26,082 nt of DNA from JAFGIN01 sp050301235 (GTDB lineage Bacteria; Fibrobacterota; Chitinivibrionia; Chitinivibrionales; Chitinispirillaceae): the NCBI GenBank assembly GCA_050301235.1, contig JBNKZD010000098.1, positions 1-26,082 on the forward strand. Direction: 5' to 3'. Below, piece after piece: positions 16,381 to 24,677 of the stretch (positions are counted from its first letter, which is position 1; every line of letters begins with the position of its first letter). A program made the position numbers and the translations under genes. The notes beneath the pieces were generated by a model. It saw nothing but the letters and a program-made list of their open reading frames with translations. It searched no databases and was not told where the DNA came from.

Positions 16381-17502
16381 ATGAAGAAGCTACGTCATCG
16401 ACTGTTTGTGGAATTACTTGTAATTACACTATCTGCTGTTTGTATTCTCATTGTAAGTTATAGTATTGTTGAAGCGTTTACAATTGGACAGGTGGTTTTA
16501 ATCTCAAACCTGGTGATATTGTCGCGGTTGAAATAGTGCGCTCACCATTAGAGGGAGAATTCATATTGCAACTGCTTACTTTTTCAAAAGGTGGTGTGCC
16601 TGTGAAGATCGTCCAGCCGTTATTTCCTTTTATTGAGGAAAACGCCCGTTTTTCACTTTGTGGATCAAATTGTGAAATAGTCTGTCGGGTACAGGATAAT
16701 TTATGGGCATGTGAAATTGACAAAAATCAGATTGGTCAGGTAATTGATAATATTGTAATAAATGCAAAACAGGCTATGCTTAACGGGGGGCAAGTGGAGA
16801 TTATCGCAAAAAATATTGTAGTACAGAAGTCTACACATGATGTACTCCAGCCGGGAAAAATACGTGAAAATTTCTCTTCGGGACAGTGGCCCGGGAATAC
16901 CAGCTGCGATTCTCAATAAAATTTTTGATCCTTTTTTCACTACGAAAAATGAGGGTCATGGACTGGGTCTGGCAATGTGTAATTCTGTAATTCAACGACA
17001 TGGAGGCTGTATTGAGGTTGAATCTGAAATTAACTGTGGTACGACATTTCATCTGTTTATCCCAGCAGATACGCATTCACATCAGCAGATAAGATCAGAA
17101 GAGGTGAGCGTACACAGTGGTAAAGGTACTGTATATGTTATGGACGATGAAGAAGTAATGAGAACTGCAATCAGTAATGTGCTATTGTCAATGGGTTATA
17201 CAGTTATTGCTTGTAAAAATGGCGAAGCGATCATCGAAAATTTCATAAAAGCAGAAATCACTTTGAATGTACGGGCTTTTCTTTTTGATCTAACCATAAA
17301 GGGAGGAATCGGAGGCTTGGAAACTTTAAAAAAAATCCGGGAGCACAATACAACAATTCCGATATTTGTCACAAGCGGATATTCCGAAGATCCGATTATG
17401 GCTAATCCACAAAAATATGGTTTTATTGCAAGTATTAAAAAGCCGTTCCGAAAGTCTGAATTGATAGAGGTTCTAAACAGATTTTTAAGTACTGAACTGT
17501 AA
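16381..17502 (+). pseudogene. Broken hybrid histidine kinase / response regulator
   Basis: Three blocks of a hybrid kinase remain. Block 1 (16381-16536) begins at an ATG after GGGAG and encodes one membrane helix, then stops at 16534-16536. Block 2, in another frame open from 16473, encodes QLLTFSKGG (the stretch normally just after the phospho-His helix) and the N-box NIVINAKQAM. Block 3, from about 16856 in the first frame, encodes DSGPGIP, FDPFFTTK, GHGLGLA and then a receiver domain (YVMDDEE, acceptor Asp at 17287-17289, VTSGYS, KKPF). Removing one A from the A5 run at 16856-16860 joins blocks 2 and 3 as LQPGKYVKISLRD. The sensor region and the helix with the phospho-accepting His are missing, so even with the frames fixed it could not autophosphorylate normally. 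Block 3 alone might still give a receiver protein. Confidence 0.8.
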
Positions 17503-17612
17503 TCGCGGAACTGTTGGCAATCGCCCTGTTATTATTTGGGGGTTTAACCGGGAGGAGTACTAAGTTGATTTGTGTAATTGCGATTCAGGTTGTTTGACTG
17601 CAATTGGATAGA

Positions 17613-17642
17613 AAAAAGCCAGAGTTTAATCTCTGGCTTTTT
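17613..17642. terminator. Bidirectional intrinsic terminator
   Basis: AAAAAGCCAGAG (17613-17624) and CTCTGGCTTTTT (17631-17642) form a 12-bp stem with a 6-base loop, with an A-run on one side and a T-run on the other. It sits between the kinase remnant (plus) and oadB (minus), which converge here, so it can stop transcription from both. Confidence 0.9.
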
Positions 17643-17664
17643 AAGAAAAAACTTCAATAAATTA

Positions 17665-18807
17665 TCACCGTAAAAGTGACAGCAGAACACCAGCAGCAAC
17701 TGCAGAACCGATAACACCCGCAACATTCGGCCCCATCGCATGCATCAACAGGTAATTAGTCGGATTATATTCCTGACCAACTTTGTTTGAAACACGTGCA
17801 GCCATTGGTACGGCAGAAACACCTGCGGAACCAATAAGTGGGTTTATCGGGGTTTTTGAGAATTTATTCATTGTCTTTGCAAGAATAACTCCACCAGCAG
17901 TTCCGATACTGAATGCTATCAAACCAAGTACAATGATACCAAGGGTTTTTGGTTGTAAAAACTGTTCGTGCGAAAGCTTGCTTCCAACCGATAAGCCGAG
18001 GAATATTGTTGTGATGTTGATCAGCTCATTAGTAGCGGTTTTCGATAATCTTTCGACAACACCGCTCTCTTTAAGAAGATTACCAAACATCAATGCACCG
18101 ATAAGCGGGGTAGCATCCGGTAGTAATAATATGCAGAGAGAAAGAACAACTATCGGGAAAATAATTTTCTCTCTTTTAGATACATGGCGTAGCTGTACCA
18201 TCTCAATTTTCCGTTCTTTTTCGGTGGTCAGCAGCCTCATAATTGGCGGCTGGATAATGGGCACCAGAGCCATATAGGAATACGCCGCCACTGCAATTGC
18301 ACCGAGCAGGTCGGGGCTTAGTTTAGATGAGAGAAAGATAGCTGTCGGACCGTCTGCTCCGCCGATAATGCCGATAGAAGCTGCATCTTTAATCGAGAAT
18401 TCCAGGCCGGGAACATACTGACTGAGTGCGAGTGCACCAAGTAAGGTTCCAAATATTCCTAACTGGGCAGCACCACCAAGCAATGCTGTTTTCGGGTTTG
18501 CAATAAGTGGACCGAAATCGGTCATTGCACCTACCCCAATAAAGATTATCAGAGGGAACACACCACTATGGATACCAACTTCGTAGATCAAGCCAAGAAA
18601 TCCGTGAGGTCCGGCAATCTCTGCGATTGGAATATTGGAAAGGATACCGCCAAACCCGATAGGGATCAGCAGAAGGGGTTCAAATCCCTTTTTAATTGCG
18701 AGGAACAGCAGCAAGAAACTGACCAGGATCATGATGACCTGACCAATCTTGAAATTGGCTATTCCTGTAGACATCACCAGGTTATTAATAGATTCGGTTA
18801 AATTCAT
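17665..18807 (-). CDS. oadB: Na+-translocating oxaloacetate decarboxylase, beta subunit
   Basis: A 380-residue, very hydrophobic membrane protein of the OadB/GcdB/MmdB family. In this family the beta subunit decarboxylates carboxybiotin and couples it to Na+ export. Signature blocks are GAMTDFGPLIANPKT (93-107) and GGADGPTAIF (149-158); Asp152 falls where the family has the Asp essential for Na+ transport. The C-terminal block NPTNYLLMHAMGPNVAGVIG is also typical. The length is at the short end of normal but the protein looks complete. It starts 19 bases after the oadA stop, with AAAGGA as ribosome site, and is the last gene of the oadG-oadA-oadB operon, before the terminator at 17613-17642. 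The beta subunit alone does not distinguish oxaloacetate from methylmalonyl-CoA or glutaconyl-CoA pumps; the alpha subunit does. Confidence 0.93.
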   Translation of the reverse strand: MNLTESINNLVMSTGIANFKIGQVIMILVSFLLLFLAIKKGFEPLLLIPIGFGGILSNIPIAEIAGPHGFLGLIYEVGIHSGVFPLIIFIGVGAMTDFGPLIANPKTALLGGAAQLGIFGTLLGALALSQYVPGLEFSIKDAASIGIIGGADGPTAIFLSSKLSPDLLGAIAVAAYSYMALVPIIQPPIMRLLTTEKERKIEMVQLRHVSKREKIIFPIVVLSLCILLLPDATPLIGALMFGNLLKESGVVERLSKTATNELINITTIFLGLSVGSKLSHEQFLQPKTLGIIVLGLIAFSIGTAGGVILAKTMNKFSKTPINPLIGSAGVSAVPMAARVSNKVGQEYNPTNYLLMHAMGPNVAGVIGSAVAAGVLLSLLR

Positions 18808-18826
18808 TTAGTAAATCCTTTACTTA

Positions 18827-20641
18827 TTAGTTGATCCCGATCAGTACCTGACCAGCCGTTACCTGGTCTCCCTGTTTGACCTCGATGGAGGAGATCGTAC
18901 CTGAACTGGGGGAATTGACAGGGGTTTCCATTTTCATGGCTTCAAGAACGAGCAGTTCTTTTCCATTGGAAATCGAATCACCAACAGCGACACTTATACG
19001 TAAAACAAGCCCGGGGAGAGGAGCCTTGATTATTGTAGCACCTGAAGAAGCTCCTGATGCTGCAGCGGGAGCTGATACAATGCCTTCCTTGACATTGACA
19101 TTGTATGTCTTACCATTAACAGTCGCATTATTTCCATCGATAGAAACGGTATACTTTTTATCGTTGATCGTGACAGTATAACCAGATGCACCAGCAGTTT
19201 TGGGTGCTTCAGTGGCAGGCTTTTCAACTTTCTTCTCATTGAGTCGAATGTTGATTTTTGCATGACCTTTAAGGAATACAATCCCTTTCTCTTTACATGC
19301 TGCAGCAATGAAAATGTTTTCATCACTCAGATCGGTAATCCCTGCATCCTGAAGCATTTTCTTTGCTGCATTGATACCTTTGGATTGATCTCTGTCGTTT
19401 ATATCAAGAGGATCTTCGGTAGTTGGCTGCAGTTTGAGTTGTTCTGCTGCGATTTTGATAACTTCAGCATCGGGTGTGGTTGGAGTTTTACCAAAATAGC
19501 CGAGTACCATCTTTCCATATCCCTCAGCAATTTTTTTCCATGGGCCGAGCATCGTATTGTTGAAAGCCTGCTGGAAATAGAATTGAGAGACAGGGGTAAC
19601 CGATGTACCGAAACCACCTTTACTGACCACCTCTTTCATGTTCTTGATAATCTCAGGATATTTGTCCATTTGATTATTATCCCTGAGCATCTGTGTGTTA
19701 GCTGTCAGAGCTCCACCAGGCATGGGGGAGAAGGGGATAAGTGGTTCAACCGCTTTTGCTTCAGGGGGAACGAAGTAATCTTTCATGCAATCTTTGAACA
19801 CTTCTTCCGCGACCAACATTTTGTCAATGTCGATACCCAGGTCATACTCGGTGCCTCTTAATGCATGCCACATGGAGATAATATCTGGTTGACATGTTCC
19901 ACCGGATACCGGTGCCATTGAAAGATCCAGTTGATCTGCACCACCGTCGAGAGCTGCTCTGTATTGGGTAATACAAGTTCCGGCTGTATCATGAGAATGG
20001 AACACGATTTTTGTTCCAGCTGGAAGCATCGCCTTTGCTTTTTTCATTGTATCATAAACGGTCTGTGGAGTTGATGTTCCGGATGCATCTTTAAAACAGA
20101 CTGAATTGTATTTGATACCGGAATCGAGGATTTTACGAAGAGTTTCTTCGTAGAACTCAGGTGTGTGTGCACCGCTCATCCCTGGGGGCAGTGCCATCAT
20201 AGTGACTACAACCTCATGCTGCAGGCCTGCATCAACAATACACTTTCCGGAATATATCAGATTATTGACATCGTTTAATGCATCGAAATTACGAATTGTT
20301 GTTATACCGTGTTTTTTAAATGTTACTGCATGAAGGTTTACAATATCGCGGGGTTGAGAATCAAGCGCAACAATGTTTATTCCACGAGCCAGTGTCTGAA
20401 GGTTAGCATCAGGACCAGCTGTTTTCCGGAACTGATCCATTGCAGTGAATGCATCTTCATTGCAATAGAAATAAAGACTCTGAAACATTGCGCCACCACC
20501 TGCTTCGAAATGATTTATTCCTGCAGCTTTCGCTGCCTCAATTGCAGGTAGATAATCTTTTGTGCGAACACGTGCACCGTATACCGACTGAAAACCGTCA
20601 CGAAAAGCGGTCAACATCACTTTAACCTGTTTTTTTCCCAT
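18827..20641 (-). CDS. oadA: Oxaloacetate decarboxylase, alpha subunit (carboxyltransferase and biotin domain)
   Basis: A 604-residue cytoplasmic subunit that moves CO2 from oxaloacetate to biotin. The N-terminal TIM-barrel carboxyltransferase has Asp15, Lys184 (CFKDASG) and His215/His217 (HSHDTAG), the metal and carbamyl-Lys positions of the family. A conserved PYC-OADA region follows (about 270-470), then a linker with two related strands (YTVTINDKKYTV and KTYNVNVKEG). The C-terminal biotinyl domain has EAMKMET with Lys570 as biotin site, 34 residues from the end as usual. The N-terminal motif is RDGFQS instead of the usual RDAHQS, and EAGGGAM replaces the common EVWGGAT, so this is a divergent branch. 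The ATG start is preceded by AAGG. It lies between oadG and oadB, which argues against a pyruvate carboxylase B subunit. Confidence 0.92.
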   Translation of the reverse strand: MGKKQVKVMLTAFRDGFQSVYGARVRTKDYLPAIEAAKAAGINHFEAGGGAMFQSLYFYCNEDAFTAMDQFRKTAGPDANLQTLARGINIVALDSQPRDIVNLHAVTFKKHGITTIRNFDALNDVNNLIYSGKCIVDAGLQHEVVVTMMALPPGMSGAHTPEFYEETLRKILDSGIKYNSVCFKDASGTSTPQTVYDTMKKAKAMLPAGTKIVFHSHDTAGTCITQYRAALDGGADQLDLSMAPVSGGTCQPDIISMWHALRGTEYDLGIDIDKMLVAEEVFKDCMKDYFVPPEAKAVEPLIPFSPMPGGALTANTQMLRDNNQMDKYPEIIKNMKEVVSKGGFGTSVTPVSQFYFQQAFNNTMLGPWKKIAEGYGKMVLGYFGKTPTTPDAEVIKIAAEQLKLQPTTEDPLDINDRDQSKGINAAKKMLQDAGITDLSDENIFIAAACKEKGIVFLKGHAKINIRLNEKKVEKPATEAPKTAGASGYTVTINDKKYTVSIDGNNATVNGKTYNVNVKEGIVSAPAAASGASSGATIIKAPLPGLVLRISVAVGDSISNGKELLVLEAMKMETPVNSPSSGTISSIEVKQGDQVTAGQVLIGIN

Positions 20642-20675
20642 TTGAAATGCCTTCCAGATGTATAGTAAGAATTAG

Positions 20676-20903
20676 TTATTTAACGAACGAACGTACTGCC
20701 GCGAGTGCAATTGCGATATCCTCATGGCTTTCAACAACTGCTTTTTTAATAGCAACTTCCTTTTTCTCTTCCGGTTCCGGAATGAGCCTGGCTAATGGCT
20801 TCATCAGAGTGGCAAGCAGATTCATTATTCCTATCAGTACGAGCAGGAAAGTGAATACGACACTCATTCCAATGATCGCCAATATAAGCCCTTCAGTAAT
20901 CAT
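20676..20903 (-). CDS. oadG: Oxaloacetate decarboxylase, gamma subunit
   Basis: A 75-residue protein with one N-terminal membrane helix (ILAIIGMSVVFTFLLVLIGI) and a charged cytoplasmic tail (EPEEKKEVAIKK), the typical OadG shape. The gamma subunit anchors and assembles alpha and beta. It opens the operon, 34 bases before oadA, with CACAGGAG as ribosome site. OadG proteins are poorly conserved, so the call rests on size, topology and position; those three together are convincing. It may be co-transcribed with birA, which ends 134 bases upstream on the same strand. Confidence 0.85.
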   Translation of the reverse strand: MITEGLILAIIGMSVVFTFLLVLIGIMNLLATLMKPLARLIPEPEEKKEVAIKKAVVESHEDIAIALAAVRSFVK

Positions 20904-21037
20904 ATTGTGACTCCTGTGGTTATAGTTTGTTTTTATTGCAGATATTCATAGTATATCTCTTTATCTGAAAATCGATGTTACACAGGAAAATGATGATGCA
21001 TGTTGCAGATTGAGGATGTGACTGATGTTTTTCCCGG

Positions 21038-21817
21038 TTACTTAATTATATCTTTTCGGGAAGAAATTTCACCAGAAATGAGTTCCTCGACTCCGGTATC
21101 TGTTTTGATCAGTACAGTACCTCTTTCTGTAATGCCCTGAATCTTTCCGATATATATATCATTTCCCTGAATAATCTGAATCGTTTGATCTGGTTTATAT
21201 AAACGATCAGAGATCATTAGTGCCAGATGTTGAAAACCATAATTAACGAACCCTGAAAAATGATCTGCAAAGTGCTTCAAAAGCTTTTCAAGCACCTCAT
21301 CGATGTGTGTGCGCGTGCTGGTTTCAATTTGCAGTGATGTTGCAGCTCTGTCCAGATCTTTAAAATCGGAGGAGGGATTATTAACATTTAATCCTACCCC
21401 AAGAATGATGCTGGGGACAGTTTCCTCTATTGTGACTTCTGCAAGAATTCCACAAATTTTTCTATCATCAATAAGAATATCATTGGGCCAGCGAATACAT
21501 GGTGCTAAACCGAAATCTTCCAGAACGGTTGCTGCTGACAGGGCCATAACCTGTGTTATGTTTGTCCAGCTTTGCTGTGGAATATCTGCAACTGGAATTT
21601 TCATAGAAAAAGTCAGACTGTTACCAGCAGATGATTGCCATTTACGATCAAATCTGCCTCTTCCATCAAGCTGGTTTTCGGTAATGATTACGGTAAAATC
21701 GGGGTACTTTGAGAGGTGGTTTTTGAGAAAGAGGTTGGTGGAATCGAGACATTCGAATTTGCTGATAGAGAATTTTAAAGTTTCTGCCGAAAACAGATTA
21801 TGGTCATCAGTAGGCAT
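21038..21817 (-). CDS. birA: Biotin-protein ligase (no DNA-binding domain)
   Basis: A 259-residue enzyme that makes biotinyl-AMP and transfers biotin to carrier lysines. Motifs are GRGRFDRKW (52-60, adenylate-binding loop), RWPND (109-113) and KICGILAE (120-127); residue 109 is Arg where E. coli BirA has Lys. A short C-terminal SH3-like domain follows (from about 210). The protein begins with catalytic sequence and lacks the N-terminal winged helix of bifunctional BirA, so it should not act as the biotin-operon repressor. It lies directly upstream of oadG-oadA-oadB on the same strand, and OadA is the only biotin carrier in the window, so OadA is a likely substrate. The start has AGAAAGAG upstream. 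Confidence 0.92.
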   Translation of the reverse strand: MPTDDHNLFSAETLKFSISKFECLDSTNLFLKNHLSKYPDFTVIITENQLDGRGRFDRKWQSSAGNSLTFSMKIPVADIPQQSWTNITQVMALSAATVLEDFGLAPCIRWPNDILIDDRKICGILAEVTIEETVPSIILGVGLNVNNPSSDFKDLDRAATSLQIETSTRTHIDEVLEKLLKHFADHFSGFVNYGFQHLALMISDRLYKPDQTIQIIQGNDIYIGKIQGITERGTVLIKTDTGVEELISGEISSRKDIIK

Positions 21818-22437
21818 GGTACTCTTTCTACATATTAAGATAATTTTGACATGACAAAAATAGTTATAAAATTGCCCGGAATAAAGAAAAAAAGTAAATT
21901 TTTTAATTTATTCTGAAAATTCCACAAAATCTATTAAGTTCAGTACAAAAACGTGTCGAAGCTGTATTAAATGTATATAAATTATTTAATTATAGGTAAA
22001 CCGATCTTTCAATCATTACGAAATGAAGTCTCACTCCAACGCCGCGCTTGAATAGCGTTGGATAGTTGACATCATAAGTGTGCGATTCGTGTGTGTATCC
22101 AGGAAACAAAACGACAAAGTATAATCGGTTCCCTGTGAAATAAACAGAATTATGAAGTTGAGAATCAATTCCGTATATTCAGGTTTGCTTTGGTGTTTTA
22201 AACAAACCGCCAATCGACTGAACAGATGGGATCGTCAGTAGAGATGCTTATTATTCATGTGGAATATAAACACTTTGTTTAAGGTTTTGCAATAGCATTG
22301 TTTTAAATTTTTTTGAACTGTGTGCGGGACTTGCAGAAAAAATAGCTGTCAGCAGATCGGATCGTAAGTTACAATTACTCTCAGTTACAATGTCTCAGCC
22401 AGAAAACCCTTCAACTCCTGGACCTCTGAACAATTAC
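21818..22437. other. 620-bp region without a recognisable gene
   Basis: This AT-rich stretch lies between birA and the symporter terminator. It contains a perfect 8-bp inverted repeat, TCCAACGC (22035-22042) and GCGTTGGA (22055-22062), with no T-run, and a direct repeat AGTTACAAT at 22367-22375 and 22383-22391 (16-base spacing). Short open frames are present but lack ribosome sites and protein-like composition. The birA promoter should lie at the left end. I see nothing else. Confidence 0.5.
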
Positions 22438-22476
22438 AAAAAAAAGAGCCATGATACATCTAAGTACCATGGCTCT
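22438..22476 (-). terminator. Intrinsic terminator of the symporter gene
   Basis: Read on the minus strand, AGAGCCATG pairs with CATGGCTCT (9-bp stem, loop of about 14 bases) and is followed by eight T residues. It lies 25-63 bases past the symporter stop and isolates that gene from birA. Confidence 0.9.
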
Positions 22477-22500
22477 GGAAGTTAAACTGCTACTCAGGTA

Positions 22501-24357
22501 TTACCAGAAATAGGCATATAGTCCGACGATAATAACAACGATGCCTGATGCACCAAGCAGAAATGTACCGTCTGTCTTAAACAGTTCAGGCTGAAATTCG
22601 TAGGCTTTGGCATCCTTTTTAACTGATACCGCATTGGTATACATAATAAGAGACAGAAATGCCAGCAGAAATGTCAGCATGAATATTGAATTAAATCCAA
22701 GGTGTACCAAACTGGCACCAAACAATGAGGTTCCCCAGATTAAGCCAGCAACGAGTGAAAGTACAGATAGTACCGCGAAGAGCATACCTGCGGCTTTGAG
22801 CTTTTTCCCATTTGCATCAGGTAACGGTTCTGTTTTAACCTGAGTTTTATCAGTCAGTGTAATCACTACAGCAGTTGTGATTAATGCCATACATACATAT
22901 CCCATCCGGATAATAAATGGCAGCCCGGGTAAGGCAATTTTCATAACGATTCCCATTGGAATAGTAAGAACTGTTGTCCATAGAGCGGCTCTATTTGTTG
23001 CACGTTTCCAGAGGATTCCCATGCCAAATACCACTACAACTCCCGGATAGATAAAACCAGTGTATTCCTGGATATACTGAAAAGCCTGGTCAAGACCACC
23101 CAGAAGTGGTTTGGCGGCGAATATGGCAATAACAAGAGCTACCAGTGCTGCAATTCGACCTGTGGCTACCAGTTCTTTTTCGGTTGCATTCGGCTTAACT
23201 AATGGTTTGTAAAGATCTAACGTGAAAATTGTTGATGTTGAGTTCAGCATTGATGCCAGTGATGATACCACTGCGGCAACAAGTGCTGCAAATGCCAGAC
23301 CGCGTATTCCGATAGGTGCAAAATTGCGCAACAGCCATGGATAAGCTTCATCAGCAACCTTTATCGAGCCCTGTAATCCCGAAAGGCTTGCATGGAGATC
23401 TGGATGATTGAAAAGAACATAAGCAGTGATTCCAGGCACAATAACAATGATTGGAATCAATATTTTAAGATAACCGGCAAAAATAAGCCCCCGCTTTGCT
23501 TCCTCGATACTCTTAGCTGCAAGACCTTTTTGAATAATGTATTGATTGAATCCCCAGTAGCCGATGTTGGTCAGCCACATCGCACCGAAAATAACCGCTA
23601 GTCCCGGGAGATCTTTAAAAAGGCTCTCATTAATCTTTCCATCGATGATCATATTAAAATGCAGATCATTTGGTAATTCGTGAACCTTTGACAGGACAAT
23701 TCCAAAACCTTCCAATGCATTTCCATGAGCGGAAACTGCTGCCAGAGCAAAGAATGCCGTGATCAGTCCACCGCCAACAAGGAACACAACCTGAACAACA
23801 TCAGTCCATGCGACAGCTTTCAATCCACCATAAATGGAATAGATACCGGCAAAGACGAGTAAACCCGGAACACCATATGCCATTGGTATTCCTAAGATCT
23901 GTTTCATTGCTATCGCTCCCAGCCATGCAACTGAGGTGAGATTAACGAAAACGTACACTAATAACCAGAAAAATGAGAAGAAAAAGCTTACACCCTGACC
24001 ATAACGCTCTTTTGCTAACTGTGGCATGGTGTAAATTTTCTTTTCGATCATGTAAGGTAACAGGTATTTTGCGACTAAAATCAACGTTACAGCTGCGATC
24101 CATTCGTAAGCTGCGATTCCAAGTCCGATACGGAATCCGGAACCCGACATACCTATAAAGTGCTCAGCTGAAATGTTTGCTGCAATCAAAGATGCTCCGA
24201 TTGCCCACCATGAAAGTGTTCCACCGGCAAGAAAGTAGTCTTTGGAATCTTCTTCCTTACCTTCCTTTCCCCGTGATAACCATAAACCTAGACCGACAAT
24301 TACTATCGCATATAATACAAATATTGCATAGTCGATAGTTGTGAACCCTGCGTTCAT
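22501..24357 (-). CDS. Na+/sugar symporter (SSS family, vSGLT/SGLT1-like)
   Basis: A 618-residue inner-membrane protein with about 14 predicted helices that imports a sugar with Na+. It is strikingly like vSGLT over its length. Sugar-site positions, with vSGLT counterparts in brackets: Asn61 (Asn64), His66 (Gln69), Glu85 (Glu88), Asn264 (Asn260), Tyr267 (the inner-gate Tyr263), Lys298 (Lys294), Gln430 (Gln428). His66 is the residue human SGLT1 uses (His83). The Na+ site serines Ser365/Ser366 in VVSSLASMLNS are kept. A hexose such as glucose or galactose is the best guess. The ATG start has AGGAGAAGG just upstream. The gene is a single unit with its own terminator, divergent from a secreted esterase. 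Na+ for uptake could come from the neighbouring decarboxylase pump. Confidence 0.92.
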   Translation of the reverse strand: MNAGFTTIDYAIFVLYAIVIVGLGLWLSRGKEGKEEDSKDYFLAGGTLSWWAIGASLIAANISAEHFIGMSGSGFRIGLGIAAYEWIAAVTLILVAKYLLPYMIEKKIYTMPQLAKERYGQGVSFFFSFFWLLVYVFVNLTSVAWLGAIAMKQILGIPMAYGVPGLLVFAGIYSIYGGLKAVAWTDVVQVVFLVGGGLITAFFALAAVSAHGNALEGFGIVLSKVHELPNDLHFNMIIDGKINESLFKDLPGLAVIFGAMWLTNIGYWGFNQYIIQKGLAAKSIEEAKRGLIFAGYLKILIPIIVIVPGITAYVLFNHPDLHASLSGLQGSIKVADEAYPWLLRNFAPIGIRGLAFAALVAAVVSSLASMLNSTSTIFTLDLYKPLVKPNATEKELVATGRIAALVALVIAIFAAKPLLGGLDQAFQYIQEYTGFIYPGVVVVFGMGILWKRATNRAALWTTVLTIPMGIVMKIALPGLPFIIRMGYVCMALITTAVVITLTDKTQVKTEPLPDANGKKLKAAGMLFAVLSVLSLVAGLIWGTSLFGASLVHLGFNSIFMLTFLLAFLSLIMYTNAVSVKKDAKAYEFQPELFKTDGTFLLGASGIVVIIVGLYAYFW

Positions 24358-24446
24358 GCCCTTCTCCTGTTAAAGGTAATTGTTATTTTTACGCACCAGA
24401 GGCTTCCCTTTTTACCTTCAGGTACGTATTTTTTACTTGCAAGAGT

Positions 24447-24476
24447 AATATAAACCATTGACTTCAATTTGCGCAA
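24447..24476 (-). promoter_or_regulatory. Possible promoter of the symporter gene
   Basis: On the minus strand TTGCGC (24476-24471) and TATATT (24452-24447, five of six to the -10 consensus) are 18 bases apart, giving a leader of roughly 80 bases before the ATG at 24357. The -35 match is weak. Confidence 0.3.
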
Positions 24477-24664
24477 CATCTGGTGGACTATTTCAGGTTC
24501 AATAATGTGTTTTTCTGAATCCGGATTTTACCACTTATCCGGATACCCATATTAAAATAAACACTCCTTTTAGGGAAATATTATTTATTATATATAGTAT
24601 TTAATCACTAAAATGGCTAAATTTTCACAAAACGAATCATTGAGAATGTGATCCAGCGGTAATT

Positions 24665-24672
24665 CAGAGGAG
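24665..24672 (+). promoter_or_regulatory. Ribosome site that decides the esterase start
   Basis: CAGAGGAG sits five bases before a TTG at 24678. A GTG at 24672 in the same frame overlaps this site and so is unlikely to be the start. TTG gives a clean signal peptide. Confidence 0.55.
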
Positions 24673-24677
24673 TGGTT

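Noticed and set aside
19262..19861. 199-residue open frame on the plus strand opposite oadA
   Set aside because: It is antisense to a well-conserved enzyme gene, Cys- and Phe-rich, and has no ribosome site.
18827..20641. Alpha subunit as pyruvate carboxylase subunit B
   Set aside because: Domain order is shared, but the flanking oadG and oadB and the absence of a biotin carboxylase gene favour the decarboxylase pump.
22031..22213. 60-residue open frame on the minus strand
   Set aside because: It has no ribosome site, is interrupted by a small inverted repeat and shows no protein-like pattern.
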